A stretch of 49,097 nucleotides of DNA. Source: Ruminococcaceae bacterium UBA5295 (GTDB taxonomy: Bacteria; Bacillota; Clostridia; Oscillospirales; Acutalibacteraceae). The stretch is taken from contig DHSD01000025.1 of assembly GCA_002411365.1 (NCBI GenBank), positions 1-49,097 on the forward strand. Reading direction: 5' to 3'. The notes beneath the pieces are model-generated. The model ran no database searches. It saw only the letters and a list, made by a program, of their open reading frames with translations, and was not told where the DNA came from. Below are positions 39,079 to 47,053 of this stretch, piece after piece. Each line of letters starts with the position of its first letter. Positions within the stretch are counted from its first letter, which is position 1. The translations under genes and the position numbers were made by a program.

Positions 39079-42000
39079 TCTTTTTCACCGCCTTTCCCTT
39101 CTGAAAAGATTTTCATCGCATCGTCACGTTTAAAGTTGTCCATTTCACGCGCGTGGTCGTCGTGCTCATGGCCGCAAACGGCATGGTATGGGCACCATGC
39201 GCAGGCATCATACCTATTTCCACCGCTTAGCGGCACAGCCTGAATGTTTCCGTTTTGCAGTTCTTCAGCCATGTCTGAAATCAGCGTTTTAAGGTATCCC
39301 ATCACAGCTTTCATCTCTGAAACAGAAGCTACGTGCTCACGGCTTTTGGGTACGCCGTCCTTCAGCACTACGGGGATATATTTTCCGCTGCCGCCTTTGT
39401 CCATTGCGGCAATCACGTCAGGGTCATCTATAACAAGGCCGTCCATGCGCAGCTGTTTTTCGGTTTCTTTTTGCAGATCTTCATCTTTTTCGCCGCGCGG
39501 CGCAGCTATGGAAGGTTCATGCGCAGGCATATAAAGCACACCTGCCGGCTGGAAATCACCATACCGCGCCTTCCCGTTTTCGCACAGCGCCGCAAGATAG
39601 ATGAGCATCTGCATGTTCATGCCGTAGACAATATCCGAGAGCTTAAATTCTTTTTTGCCCGTCTTGTAATCCACAATGCGCAGATAGCGTTTCCCTCCGC
39701 GGTCCATTATGTCTACACGGTCGATTTTTCCGTCTATGCGCACGCTTCCACCGTCAGGCAGTGGGATCGACAGCTCCCCTACCGTGCCGCCTATCCCAAG
39801 CTCAAAGTCAACGGGGTAGAAGCCGCTCTGCTCAAGCTCCTGCGCAATATGCACAACGATGACCTGCGCTGCATTTGCAGTGCGGGAAACAAGATAGGCA
39901 AAACGCGGCGTTTTTGTTTCAAGCCCGCCGAACATCTGCCGGACATATTCGTCAAGGTAACCGTTTATCCGCCGGTTAAGCTCCTCAGGCGAAAGTTCGA
40001 GGATTTTTTTGCTGCCAAGGCCGCTGAAAAGCCTCTCGAGCAGGAAGTGCATAAGGCTTCCGTATTCCAGCGCATTCAGCTCCGCCGCCCTGCGCTCTTT
40101 AACATTAAGGCCATACCTGCAGAAATACTGGAAATGGCACAGCTCAAATGTTTCGACCTGCGTGGCAGAAACGCGCATTTCGCTGCCGAAAAGCTCTCTG
40201 GAAATTTTGGTGTCGGTGAAATTGAGCGGTTCTTTTTTTGACGCCCGCCCGAAAACTTCAAGCTTGCCGCCCGACTCACATTTGCTGAAAAGGTCTTTCA
40301 GAGTCGCTGAGAGCTCATCGTTTGTATTCCATCTCTGCGCCGCAAGCTCCAAAGCGGGGGCTTCCGCGCAGGCAAACCACAGCGGGTCGATTTTTTCGCG
40401 GCAGAAAACCGGAAGGCCTTTAAGTACTGCCTCCGCTTCTTCCGGTATAGACGAAGGCGCAAGTGCCTTGCCGGCGCTGTCGGCCGCAGGCCATGTTATG
40501 TACAGGCGCTCAGAAGCGCTGCACATGGCGGAATAAGCGAGAAAGCGCTCCTGAAGGGCGACACCTTCCATTGTGTCATTGAGCGGTAGGCCGAGGCGTA
40601 TAAGAGTGCGGCGCTCACTGTCGCTGAAAATGCAGCTTCCGCCTGGCATCATTGGGAATTCACCCTGAACGGCGCCGGTAAGGAAGACTGCCTTCGGCCC
40701 GGCAGTGCGCATCCTGTCAGCATCACCTATTATCACTTCGTCAAGCCCCTGGGGTATGCTCGCAGCGCGGCTTGTCCTTATCACAAGATGGAGCAGCTCA
40801 GCATAGCGTGAACGGTCAATCTTGGTTTTGCCTATGACAAGCGCCGTCTGGTCAAGTATCTGCATCAGGATATCCCACATGCGCAGCTCGCGCTCCGCAA
40901 GTGCCGGCTGGCCGTTTTCAGCAAGGATTGCCGCGTATTTCCTGAGATTTTCAGCCGCGCCTATATCGCATAAAAGCGCATATGAAGCTGAAGCCATGCC
41001 TGTGCCGTCAGTATACTCTGTCGCTTTCCGGAAACGCTCCAGAGGTTCTGTCACTGCCCGGCGGCTTTCGTTTACGCTGCCAAGAAGCTTTTTGTCCTGT
41101 TCTTTCATCTCGCCGGCAAACCCTTCGGGATTATCAGTCCACGTCTCTTTCCAGCGCTTTCCCGAAATGCCCCAGACAAACGTATAATTTTCAAGCTCGC
41201 ATATCTGGCTTGACGAAAGCCCGGCAAGACCTGTTTTCAGGTAAAGGAATATGTCGTCCGAGCGAAAGCCGCGCTGCACAATGCTGAATGCCGTCAGTAT
41301 AAGCCGCATCAGCGGCTCCGCGTCAACAGGCTCCGGCCTGTCCATAAAATACGGAATTTCCCAGCGCTCCATTGCCGAGTCCATAATCCCTTCGTATGTA
41401 TCGGTCGAACGTGAAATAACGGCAAAATCGCGGTAGCGGAACCCTTCGTCTTTTACAAGGTGCCTGATAGCGGCACAGACAAAAGACGCTTCGTCATAGC
41501 GGTTTTTAGCTTCGTAAACGGCGACGCCTTTGCAGCTCCCGCCAAATATTTTCCTTGCGGGGCGGTAAACGCCCGCCTCAAGCGCAGCAATAGCCGGGTT
41601 TTTAAAGCGGACTCCGCTTTTGAGCGTAACAGGCGCCGCCGTACGCACCCCGTTCTCCTGCGCTGTGCGCAGGAGCTTTTTCGCCGTGCGGCACCCAATG
41701 GCAAAAAGTCCGGATTCAGGGCTGCTGAGCCCTTCTGCGCATATTGTCACATATACCTGTTCGGCCTGCTTAATCATAAGCTCAAGGATATCGTACTCCT
41801 GCACAGTGAAGCTCTGGAACGAATCCACCGCAATGGTATAACCACGGAAAAAGTCATGGACTGCAAGGATATTTTTAAGCCGCGTCAAATCATCGAGCGG
41901 GTCAATATAGCTTTGTGCAACAAGGGCATCATATGCCGAAAGTATAAGGGAAATCTCTTCCATCTTTCGCTTAAGCGTGCTCTGCGGAACATTTTGGGAC

Positions 42001-42419
42001 GATTTTTCCAGCGTCTGCGGAGTTATCTCACACATCTTAAGCTCCGTCGAAATCTGCAGCATAAGGTTTACAAGCTCCGCGCTGTCGGCATTTTTGCGGA
42101 AAATCTCAAGCCTGTCGCGTACCTGCTCAATGGCAAGGTTCATGAATATGCTGCGGCCGCCGTCATCAAGCCTGCGCCCCGCAAAACCGCCGCACCTGCG
42201 CTGGGCGGCATCCACAAGCCGCCTGAAACTCGTAACTTCCACACGGCGCGCGTTTTTCTCGCCGAGAAGGCGAAGCATGGCACGCTCATTTTCAAAAGAC
42301 GACTGCTCCGGCACAAGGAGCATCAGATGCTCTTTTCCCTGCTCTGAGAGCTTTTTGAGCCATTCCCTTACAAAATGCGTTTTTCCGCTTCCGCAGCGGC
42401 CGAAAATAAGCTGAAGCAT
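39075..42419 (-). CDS. addB: ATP-dependent helicase/nuclease subunit B (AddB)
   Basis: 1114 residues. The N-terminal helicase-like domain has Walker A GRCGSGKTHF (7-16); the rest of the helicase is degenerate as in the family. The C-terminal nuclease carries LRIVDYKTGKKEF and the Fe-S cluster Cys pattern, one Cys upstream (ELCHFQYFC region) and C-x2-C-x5-C near the end (ACAWCPYHAVCG). It recognises Chi in other Firmicutes. A possible extended -10 promoter (TGG-TATAAT, 42453-42445) lies 26 bp upstream. First gene of addB-addA, possibly continuing into DUF421/DUF4363. Confidence 0.96.
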   Translation of the reverse strand: MLQLIFGRCGSGKTHFVREWLKKLSEQGKEHLMLLVPEQSSFENERAMLRLLGEKNARRVEVTSFRRLVDAAQRRCGGFAGRRLDDGGRSIFMNLAIEQVRDRLEIFRKNADSAELVNLMLQISTELKMCEITPQTLEKSSQNVPQSTLKRKMEEISLILSAYDALVAQSYIDPLDDLTRLKNILAVHDFFRGYTIAVDSFQSFTVQEYDILELMIKQAEQVYVTICAEGLSSPESGLFAIGCRTAKKLLRTAQENGVRTAAPVTLKSGVRFKNPAIAALEAGVYRPARKIFGGSCKGVAVYEAKNRYDEASFVCAAIRHLVKDEGFRYRDFAVISRSTDTYEGIMDSAMERWEIPYFMDRPEPVDAEPLMRLILTAFSIVQRGFRSDDIFLYLKTGLAGLSSSQICELENYTFVWGISGKRWKETWTDNPEGFAGEMKEQDKKLLGSVNESRRAVTEPLERFRKATEYTDGTGMASASYALLCDIGAAENLRKYAAILAENGQPALAERELRMWDILMQILDQTALVIGKTKIDRSRYAELLHLVIRTSRAASIPQGLDEVIIGDADRMRTAGPKAVFLTGAVQGEFPMMPGGSCIFSDSERRTLIRLGLPLNDTMEGVALQERFLAYSAMCSASERLYITWPAADSAGKALAPSSIPEEAEAVLKGLPVFCREKIDPLWFACAEAPALELAAQRWNTNDELSATLKDLFSKCESGGKLEVFGRASKKEPLNFTDTKISRELFGSEMRVSATQVETFELCHFQYFCRYGLNVKERRAAELNALEYGSLMHFLLERLFSGLGSKKILELSPEELNRRINGYLDEYVRQMFGGLETKTPRFAYLVSRTANAAQVIVVHIAQELEQSGFYPVDFELGIGGTVGELSIPLPDGGSVRIDGKIDRVDIMDRGGKRYLRIVDYKTGKKEFKLSDIVYGMNMQMLIYLAALCENGKARYGDFQPAGVLYMPAHEPSIAAPRGEKDEDLQKETEKQLRMDGLVIDDPDVIAAMDKGGSGKYIPVVLKDGVPKSREHVASVSEMKAVMGYLKTLISDMAEELQNGNIQAVPLSGGNRYDACAWCPYHAVCGHEHDDHAREMDNFKRDDAMKIFSEGKGGEKE

Positions 42420-42444
42420 GGATTTCCCCCTCTTCTCTTACGCC

Positions 42445-42453
42445 ATTATACCA
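42445..42453 (-). promoter_or_regulatory. Candidate extended -10 promoter of addB
   Basis: Minus strand TGG-TATAAT immediately upstream of addB; no good -35 is visible, which is usual for extended -10 promoters. Confidence 0.5.
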
Positions 42454-42479
42454 TAACAGGAGGGAGAAGCTCACAGTTT

Positions 42480-43106
42480 TCAGCCTTTAAGTTTTTTCCG
42501 GCCGTCAAGCCAGCTGCGGAATTTTTCATACAGTTCCACCGATTTGAATTTAACGGTATACCCGCCGCTGCCGCTCGGCTCTTTAACCACCTGCATTTCG
42601 TCCTGATTAAGGACGTCTTCCAGCCGTGAAGGGGCTTCTGCTGCCGGCAGGCAGAGCGCCGGAAAAAGTACGCACCACCAGTTATGGCCTTTCCCCGAGC
42701 CTATCGTTACACGCAGCGCGTCATACATTCCGGCCGGAATGGTGACATTTCCATACTGCCGTGTATTAAAAAACATATTTGTCATCTCAGCATTTACAGG
42801 GTAACTGTACCCCTGTTTCCGCACTTCGTCCCTTGCTGCTTTTTCGATTTCCGGAATGTGCGAAGACACGACCTTTTCGGATTCGCCGCGCGTTTTTACG
42901 CCGTTGAGCATGCCTTTGCTTTCGGCGAGTATGCGGTCGCGCACTTTAAGCTTTAATTTCTGATCCTGCTTCGAGTCAGAATTTGCAAGCACATGGAGGC
43001 GCAGAATACGGTTTGGGATATCTTCACATTCTGCAGTATATCCCGTAAAAGAAAACAATATCGTCATAATCAGCGCCAGGCAAACCGATTTTTCCCATAT
43101 TTTCAT
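42480..43106 (-). CDS. spoIIR: Stage II sporulation protein R
   Basis: 208 residues. In Bacillus SpoIIR is made in the forespore under SigF, secreted into the intermembrane space, and triggers SpoIIGA to process pro-SigE in the mother cell. An N-terminal signal (~6-24, SVCLALIMTILFSFTGYTA) is followed by the family core IPNRILRLHVLANSDSKQDQKLKLKVRDRIL, then FFNTRQYGNVTIPAGMYDALRVTIGSGKGHNWWCVLFPALCLP. SD GGAGA precedes ATG 43106. Its presence marks the organism as a genuine endospore former. No clear SigF promoter could be placed. Confidence 0.96.
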   Translation of the reverse strand: MKIWEKSVCLALIMTILFSFTGYTAECEDIPNRILRLHVLANSDSKQDQKLKLKVRDRILAESKGMLNGVKTRGESEKVVSSHIPEIEKAARDEVRKQGYSYPVNAEMTNMFFNTRQYGNVTIPAGMYDALRVTIGSGKGHNWWCVLFPALCLPAAEAPSRLEDVLNQDEMQVVKEPSGSGGYTVKFKSVELYEKFRSWLDGRKKLKG

Positions 43107-43185
43107 GGCAGTTCATCTCCGTTTTTTGTTTGCAGAAGAATTATTGTCATGAAATGTGTTGTTTATTCACCTCAATAAAATAAAT

Positions 43186-43267
43186 GCAGCATATAATGCT
43201 GTAAATATATCTCGGTTTGCGTAAAACCGAGATTATCTTGACACATAATGATGTATGTGGCAAGATA
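43186..43267. promoter_or_regulatory. Three dyads in the spoIIR/cyclophilin divergent gap
   Basis: Dyad 1: CAGCAT-ATA-ATGCTG (43187-43201). Dyad 2: ATCTCGGTTT / AAACCGAGAT (43209-43218, 43224-43233), 5-nt spacer. Dyad 3: TATCTTGnCACATA / TATGTGnCAAGATA (43234-43247, 43254-43267), a 34-bp imperfect palindrome with a TTGACA inside its left arm. None is followed by a T run, and both neighbouring genes start away from this region, so terminators are unlikely. Operator function is inferred. Confidence 0.55.
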
Positions 43268-43338
43268 TATCTGATATTGTTTTTTCACAGGCCTATCGTA
43301 ATTATAAGTTTAAAGAGCAATAAAATGGAGGCTTTCTT

Positions 43339-43854
43339 ATGAAAAACCCTGTTGCTACGTTAAAGACTTCCAATGGAATGGTTAAAATCGAGCTTTACCC
43401 TGACATTGCGCCCAATACTGTCAATAACTTTATTTCGCTTATCCGGAAAGGGTTCTACAACGGGACCATTTTCCATCGCATTATCCCTAAATTCATGATT
43501 CAGGGAGGCGACCCGAAAGGGAACGGCACCGGCGGACCCAAATACAGCATACGCGGGGAATTTTCTTCAAATCATTTCCCTAACAACCTGAAACATACAC
43601 GCGGTGTCATATCAATGGCGCGCACCGTCAACCCAAACAGCGCCGGCTCGCAGTTTTTCATCATGGTGAACGATGCGCCGTACCTTGACGGTGAATATGC
43701 GGCTTTTGGCAAAGTAATATCCGGCATGGAAGAAGTCGACCGCATTGTTTCAAGCCCGCGCGATTATGACGACAAGCCATTAGAAGAGCAGAAAATCGAA
43801 TCTATTACAGTCGAGACTTTTGGAAAAACTTACAGTGAACCCAAAAAAGCTTAA
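43339..43854 (+). CDS. Cyclophilin-type peptidyl-prolyl cis-trans isomerase
   Basis: 171 residues, one cyclophilin domain with no signal peptide, so cytoplasmic. It speeds proline isomerisation in folding proteins. Active-site motifs: FHRIIPKFMIQGGDPKGNGTGGP (catalytic Arg in FHR), MARTVNPNSAGSQFFIM and YLDGEYAAFGKVISGMEEVDRI. SD TGGAGG precedes ATG 43339. It has its own strong terminator. The upstream gap holds an unusual 34-bp dyad. Confidence 0.96.
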   Translation: MKNPVATLKTSNGMVKIELYPDIAPNTVNNFISLIRKGFYNGTIFHRIIPKFMIQGGDPKGNGTGGPKYSIRGEFSSNHFPNNLKHTRGVISMARTVNPNSAGSQFFIMVNDAPYLDGEYAAFGKVISGMEEVDRIVSSPRDYDDKPLEEQKIESITVETFGKTYSEPKKA

Positions 43855-43877
43855 GGCTTGCCTTAACAGTTTCCGCA

Positions 43878-43923
43878 TTTCTGCGGCCTGCATTTATTAA
43901 AATGCAGGCCGCAGAAATTATTT
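43878..43923 (+). terminator. Rho-independent terminator of the cyclophilin gene
   Basis: Perfect 18-bp stem TTTCTGCGGCCTGCATTT / AAATGCAGGCCGCAGAAA with a 4-nt loop, followed by TTATTT. Confidence 0.88.
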
Positions 43924-43936
43924 GTCTTATTTGTGA

Positions 43937-44668
43937 GTGAAAAGGGTGATGCATATACCGGAAAAAGTCCGGCGCGGATTCGTGCCAAGCGACAAAAAGG
44001 AATTTTCTTCCGAAAGCCTCGTCATTTTGCGTTCTGCACAGCGCGACATTGTTTTTCTGTTGAACCGAGGCTATGGGGCAGAACGCAGCATAAGGTTTGT
44101 AGGCGACCATTACCAGCTCAGCTCAAGGCAGCGCATGGCGCTTTTCCGCGCCGCAGCCAGTGAGAGCAGCTTAAGGGCAAGGCTCGCCCGCCAGCAGAAA
44201 AATTCAGTTCGCGGTGAAACACTTCATATCGACGGGTTCAACATTGTGATACCGCTCGAGATTGCGCTTTCAGGCGGCACCCTGCTTCTGTGCATGGATG
44301 GAACCGTCCGCGATCTTGCCGGCCTGCACGGGACTTACAGGCTTATCGACAAGACAGACGAAGCCATAAACATGATAGGGCACGCGATTAAAAAGCGCGG
44401 CGCAACGGCCGCAGTCTTCTATTTCGACTCGCCGGTTTCTAACGCGGGGCGGCTGGCGCAGCGCGTGCGTGAGGTGCTAAGCGGATTTCCATTCTCAGTC
44501 AGCGCATACGCAGAGCCGCATGTTGACAAAGTCCTTTCAGTTAAAAGCAATGTTGTAAGCGGTGATTCCGTCATAATCAGCCACTGCAAAAGCTGGATAA
44601 ACCTCACACGTGAAATCCTTGCCGATGAGATTCCGGACTATCCGTTTGCAGACCTCTCAAAGCCTTAA
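43937..44668 (+). CDS. DUF434 domain-containing protein
   Basis: 243 residues if started at GTG 43937; ATG 43949 (MHIPEKVRRGFVPSD) is equally possible, since the only SD-like AAAGGGTG overlaps it. Domains: DUF434 (~15-75, FSSESLVILRSAQRDIVFLLNRGYGAERSIRFVGDHYQLSSRQRMALFRAAAS), then a DUF5616-like domain (~95-240, LHIDGFNIVIPLEIALSGGTLLLCMDGTVRDLAGLHGTYRLIDKTDEAINMIG). The conserved Asp residues (IDGFN, MDGTVRD, YFDSPVSN) suggest a nuclease- or PIN-like fold, but no activity is known. No neighbour gives a clue; it begins just after a strong terminator. Confidence 0.8.
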   Translation: MKRVMHIPEKVRRGFVPSDKKEFSSESLVILRSAQRDIVFLLNRGYGAERSIRFVGDHYQLSSRQRMALFRAAASESSLRARLARQQKNSVRGETLHIDGFNIVIPLEIALSGGTLLLCMDGTVRDLAGLHGTYRLIDKTDEAINMIGHAIKKRGATAAVFYFDSPVSNAGRLAQRVREVLSGFPFSVSAYAEPHVDKVLSVKSNVVSGDSVIISHCKSWINLTREILADEIPDYPFADLSKP

Positions 44669-44719
44669 CATTTTGCCAAAAAGCACCAGCTTCACATGCT
44701 TCCACATTAAAGTTTTTGC

Positions 44720-44748
44720 TTGACAAATGCTTAAAACGGTTTTATACT
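44720..44748 (+). promoter_or_regulatory. SigA promoter of the marR-ABC exporter operon
   Basis: TTGACA (44720-44725), 17 bp, TATACT (44743-44748). Near-consensus and followed immediately by the operator-like dyads. Confidence 0.88.
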
Positions 44749-44760
44749 AATCAGCATATT

Positions 44761-44791
44761 AATTAGTATTCCTAATTGTTAGAAATGCTAA
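44761..44791 (+). promoter_or_regulatory. Tandem MarR-type operator dyads
   Basis: AATTAG-TATTC-CTAATT (44761-44777) and TTAG-AAATG-CTAA (44779-44791) share the pattern TTAG-N5-CTAA, 16 bp apart. They lie at and after the predicted start site, a position for repression by the MarR protein encoded next. Confidence 0.7.
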
Positions 44792-44814
44792 TTGTTTTTA
44801 ATGGGAGGAATGTT

Positions 44815-45312
44815 ATGGAGAGCAAAGAAGAAGCCGCCGTCAAGAAGCTTTCCGGGGCATTTATGCAGTTCAGGTACCTTTACCGCTTCCAGAAAAAGCA
44901 CTGCCGTGAGCATCCTGCAGGCCATATAATGCTTAGGCCCAGTGACGTTATGATGTTGTTTACTATACATGGCCTGCAGCGGAAGCATAGGAACGGTATT
45001 ACAGCTACAGAGCTGAGCGAAAACATGGGAATAAAAACGCCATCCATCAATGCCGTGCTCTCCGTCCTCGAAAAAGGCGGGTTAATATCACGCTCAACCG
45101 ATCCGGATGACAGGCGCTTTGTGCGGATACTTCTGAGCCGCGAAGGCAAAACGCTTACGAGCTATTACCGGGCCCACTACGAAGAAGAAATAAACGGCCT
45201 CGTGTTTTACCTCGGCGCTGAGAAAAGCAGCCAACTCGCCGACTTAATGGATGAAGTCTACAGCTATTTCCGGCAGAAGGAAAAATCGCAAAAAAGCGTA
45301 GCCGGAAAATAA
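44815..45312 (+). CDS. MarR family transcriptional regulator
   Basis: 165 residues from ATG 44815, SD GGGAGG 7 nt upstream (the frame opens earlier, at 44776, inside the operator region). The winged helix is typical: DVMMLFTIHGL, ITATELSENMGIKTPSINAVLSVLEKGGLISRSTDPDDRRFVRILLSREGK, with the wing DPDDRRFVRI. Flanking helices form the dimer interface. It probably represses its own promoter and the two ABC genes behind it, and is released by a ligand, perhaps an exporter substrate. The ABC gene starts 13 bp downstream. The inducer is unknown. Confidence 0.93.
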   Translation: MESKEEAAVKKLSGAFMQFRYLYRFQKKHCREHPAGHIMLRPSDVMMLFTIHGLQRKHRNGITATELSENMGIKTPSINAVLSVLEKGGLISRSTDPDDRRFVRILLSREGKTLTSYYRAHYEEEINGLVFYLGAEKSSQLADLMDEVYSYFRQKEKSQKSVAGK

Positions 45313-45325
45313 AAGAGGTTCTGTC

Positions 45326-47053
45326 ATGCTAAAAATTTACCGAAATCTTAAGCCATATATTTTCCATATCATCGGCATTGTCGTTCTTGTTTTCCTTCAG
45401 GTGCTGGCAGACCTTTACCTGCCAACTATCATGTCCGACATTATTAACGATGGCATCATAAAAGAAAATGTCGGCTACATCATGCATGAGGGCCTTTACA
45501 TGCTCCTCATCTCCGGCATTGGCGCCGTATGCGCCGTGCTGGCAAGTCTGCTGAGCTCACAAGTTTCGGTAGGGTTTGGCAGGATTATGCGCAACCAGGT
45601 CTTTGAGCATGTGGAAGGCTTCTCAATGCATGAATTTGCCCGGTTCGGCTCCTCAACACTCATCACACGCACAACTAACGATGTTGTCCAAATACAGACT
45701 GCGACAATCATGATACTCAACTTTATGCTGCGCTCCCCCATAATGTGCATCGGCGCAGTTATGCTCGCTTACTCAAAAGACAAAAAGCTGACAGTCCTTC
45801 TGCTTGAAACGCTGCCGGTTGTAGCAGTTATTATATTTATCGTAGGAAAATTTGTAATGCCGATTTTCCGTCAGGTCCAGAAAAAGATAGACAAGCTGAA
45901 CCTTGTCCTGCGTGAAAGCCTTACAGGAATCAGGGTCATACGCGCCTTTAACCGCGAAAAGCACGAAAAAAAACGGTTTGACACTGTAAATGGAGACCTG
46001 ACAGACACATATATAAAAGTCAACCGCATTATGGCATTTCTCATTCCGGCGCTTATGATGATACTCAACATTTTAATCGTAGCTATACTCTGGTTCGGCT
46101 CGGTACGGATCGACGCCGGAGATATGGATCTCGGTGCGCTGATAGCTTTTCTGCAGTATGCAATGCAGATACTGTTTTCCCTTATCGCCATGGCCGTGAT
46201 GTTCATCATGATCCCGCGCGCGCAGGCGGCGGCCGACCGAATTGAAGAAGTGCTGGAAGTAAAGCCTGAGATCAAAGACCCCGTTTACAGCATTCCGTCC
46301 GGCAAAGAGCGCGGCTATGTAGCGTTCGACCATGTTACGTTCCGCTACCATGGTGCAGAGGAACCCGCTGTAAAAGATATATCGTTTACAGCGGGTCCCG
46401 GAGAAACAACTGCGATAATCGGCGGCACCGGAAGCGGAAAAACAACGCTCGTAAACCTTATTCCCCGCTTTTATGACGTTGAAAGCGGCAGGGTCCTTGT
46501 CGACGGCATTGACGTGCACAATATACCTCAGAAAAAACTGAGGGCAAAAATCGGGTTCGTGCCGCAAAAATCTGTCCTTTTCACCGGCACTATTGCCGAT
46601 AACCTGCGCTACGGAAAAGCCGACGCAACAAAAGATGATGTCATATATGCGGCAAAAATTGCCCAGGCGGATGAATTTGTGTCTTCCATGAAAGATGGCT
46701 ATAATACAATGCTTTCAGAAGGCGGGCTTAACCTTTCCGGAGGGCAGAAGCAGAGGCTTTCGATTGCCCGCGCACTCGTGCGCCGGCCTGAAATATATGT
46801 ATTTGACGACAGCTTTTCGGCACTCGACTTCAAGACTGACGCAAAGCTGCGCGCCGCACTGCGCAAAGAAACACAAGATGCGACGGTCATACTCGTCGCA
46901 CAGCGCGTAGGCAGCATTATGGATGCCGATCGCATTATAGTACTTGACGGCGGCACAATTGCCGGGATAGGCACACATAAAGAGTTGCTTGGCCGCTGCG
47001 AGGTTTACCGTGAAATAGTCTCCTCGCAGCTGTCGCAGGAGGAAATGGCATGA
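45326..47053 (+). CDS. ABC exporter subunit, membrane domain plus ATPase (degenerate-site subunit)
   Basis: 575 residues, normal length. Six membrane helices (~12-30, 58-78, 132-150, 158-178, 238-258, 270-296) then an ATPase domain: Walker A GGTGSGKTT (366-374), Q-loop Q414, signature LSGGQKQR (470-477), Walker B YVFDD with Asp495 where the catalytic Glu is expected, and Gln526 (VAQR) in place of the switch His. In heterodimeric exporters such as TM287/288 or BmrCD these two changes mark the subunit forming the non-hydrolytic site, so it should pair with the next gene, which should carry the canonical residues. Substrates of this class are drugs, lipids or peptides. The next gene overlaps by 4 bp. 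Confidence 0.95.
   Translation: MLKIYRNLKPYIFHIIGIVVLVFLQVLADLYLPTIMSDIINDGIIKENVGYIMHEGLYMLLISGIGAVCAVLASLLSSQVSVGFGRIMRNQVFEHVEGFSMHEFARFGSSTLITRTTNDVVQIQTATIMILNFMLRSPIMCIGAVMLAYSKDKKLTVLLLETLPVVAVIIFIVGKFVMPIFRQVQKKIDKLNLVLRESLTGIRVIRAFNREKHEKKRFDTVNGDLTDTYIKVNRIMAFLIPALMMILNILIVAILWFGSVRIDAGDMDLGALIAFLQYAMQILFSLIAMAVMFIMIPRAQAAADRIEEVLEVKPEIKDPVYSIPSGKERGYVAFDHVTFRYHGAEEPAVKDISFTAGPGETTAIIGGTGSGKTTLVNLIPRFYDVESGRVLVDGIDVHNIPQKKLRAKIGFVPQKSVLFTGTIADNLRYGKADATKDDVIYAAKIAQADEFVSSMKDGYNTMLSEGGLNLSGGQKQRLSIARALVRRPEIYVFDDSFSALDFKTDAKLRAALRKETQDATVILVAQRVGSIMDADRIIVLDGGTIAGIGTHKELLGRCEVYREIVSSQLSQEEMA

Noticed and set aside
39333..40241. 302-codon plus-strand frame over addB
   Set aside because: Antisense to the AddB nuclease region; composition is typical of a mirror frame of a GC-balanced gene.
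41460..42347. 295-codon plus-strand frame over the addB 5' half
   Set aside because: Antisense shadow; no start signal, promoter or family.
43107..43200. SigF promoter for spoIIR
   Set aside because: A GGTGAATAA resembling the -10 is present, but no GYATA-like -35 lies at the right distance.
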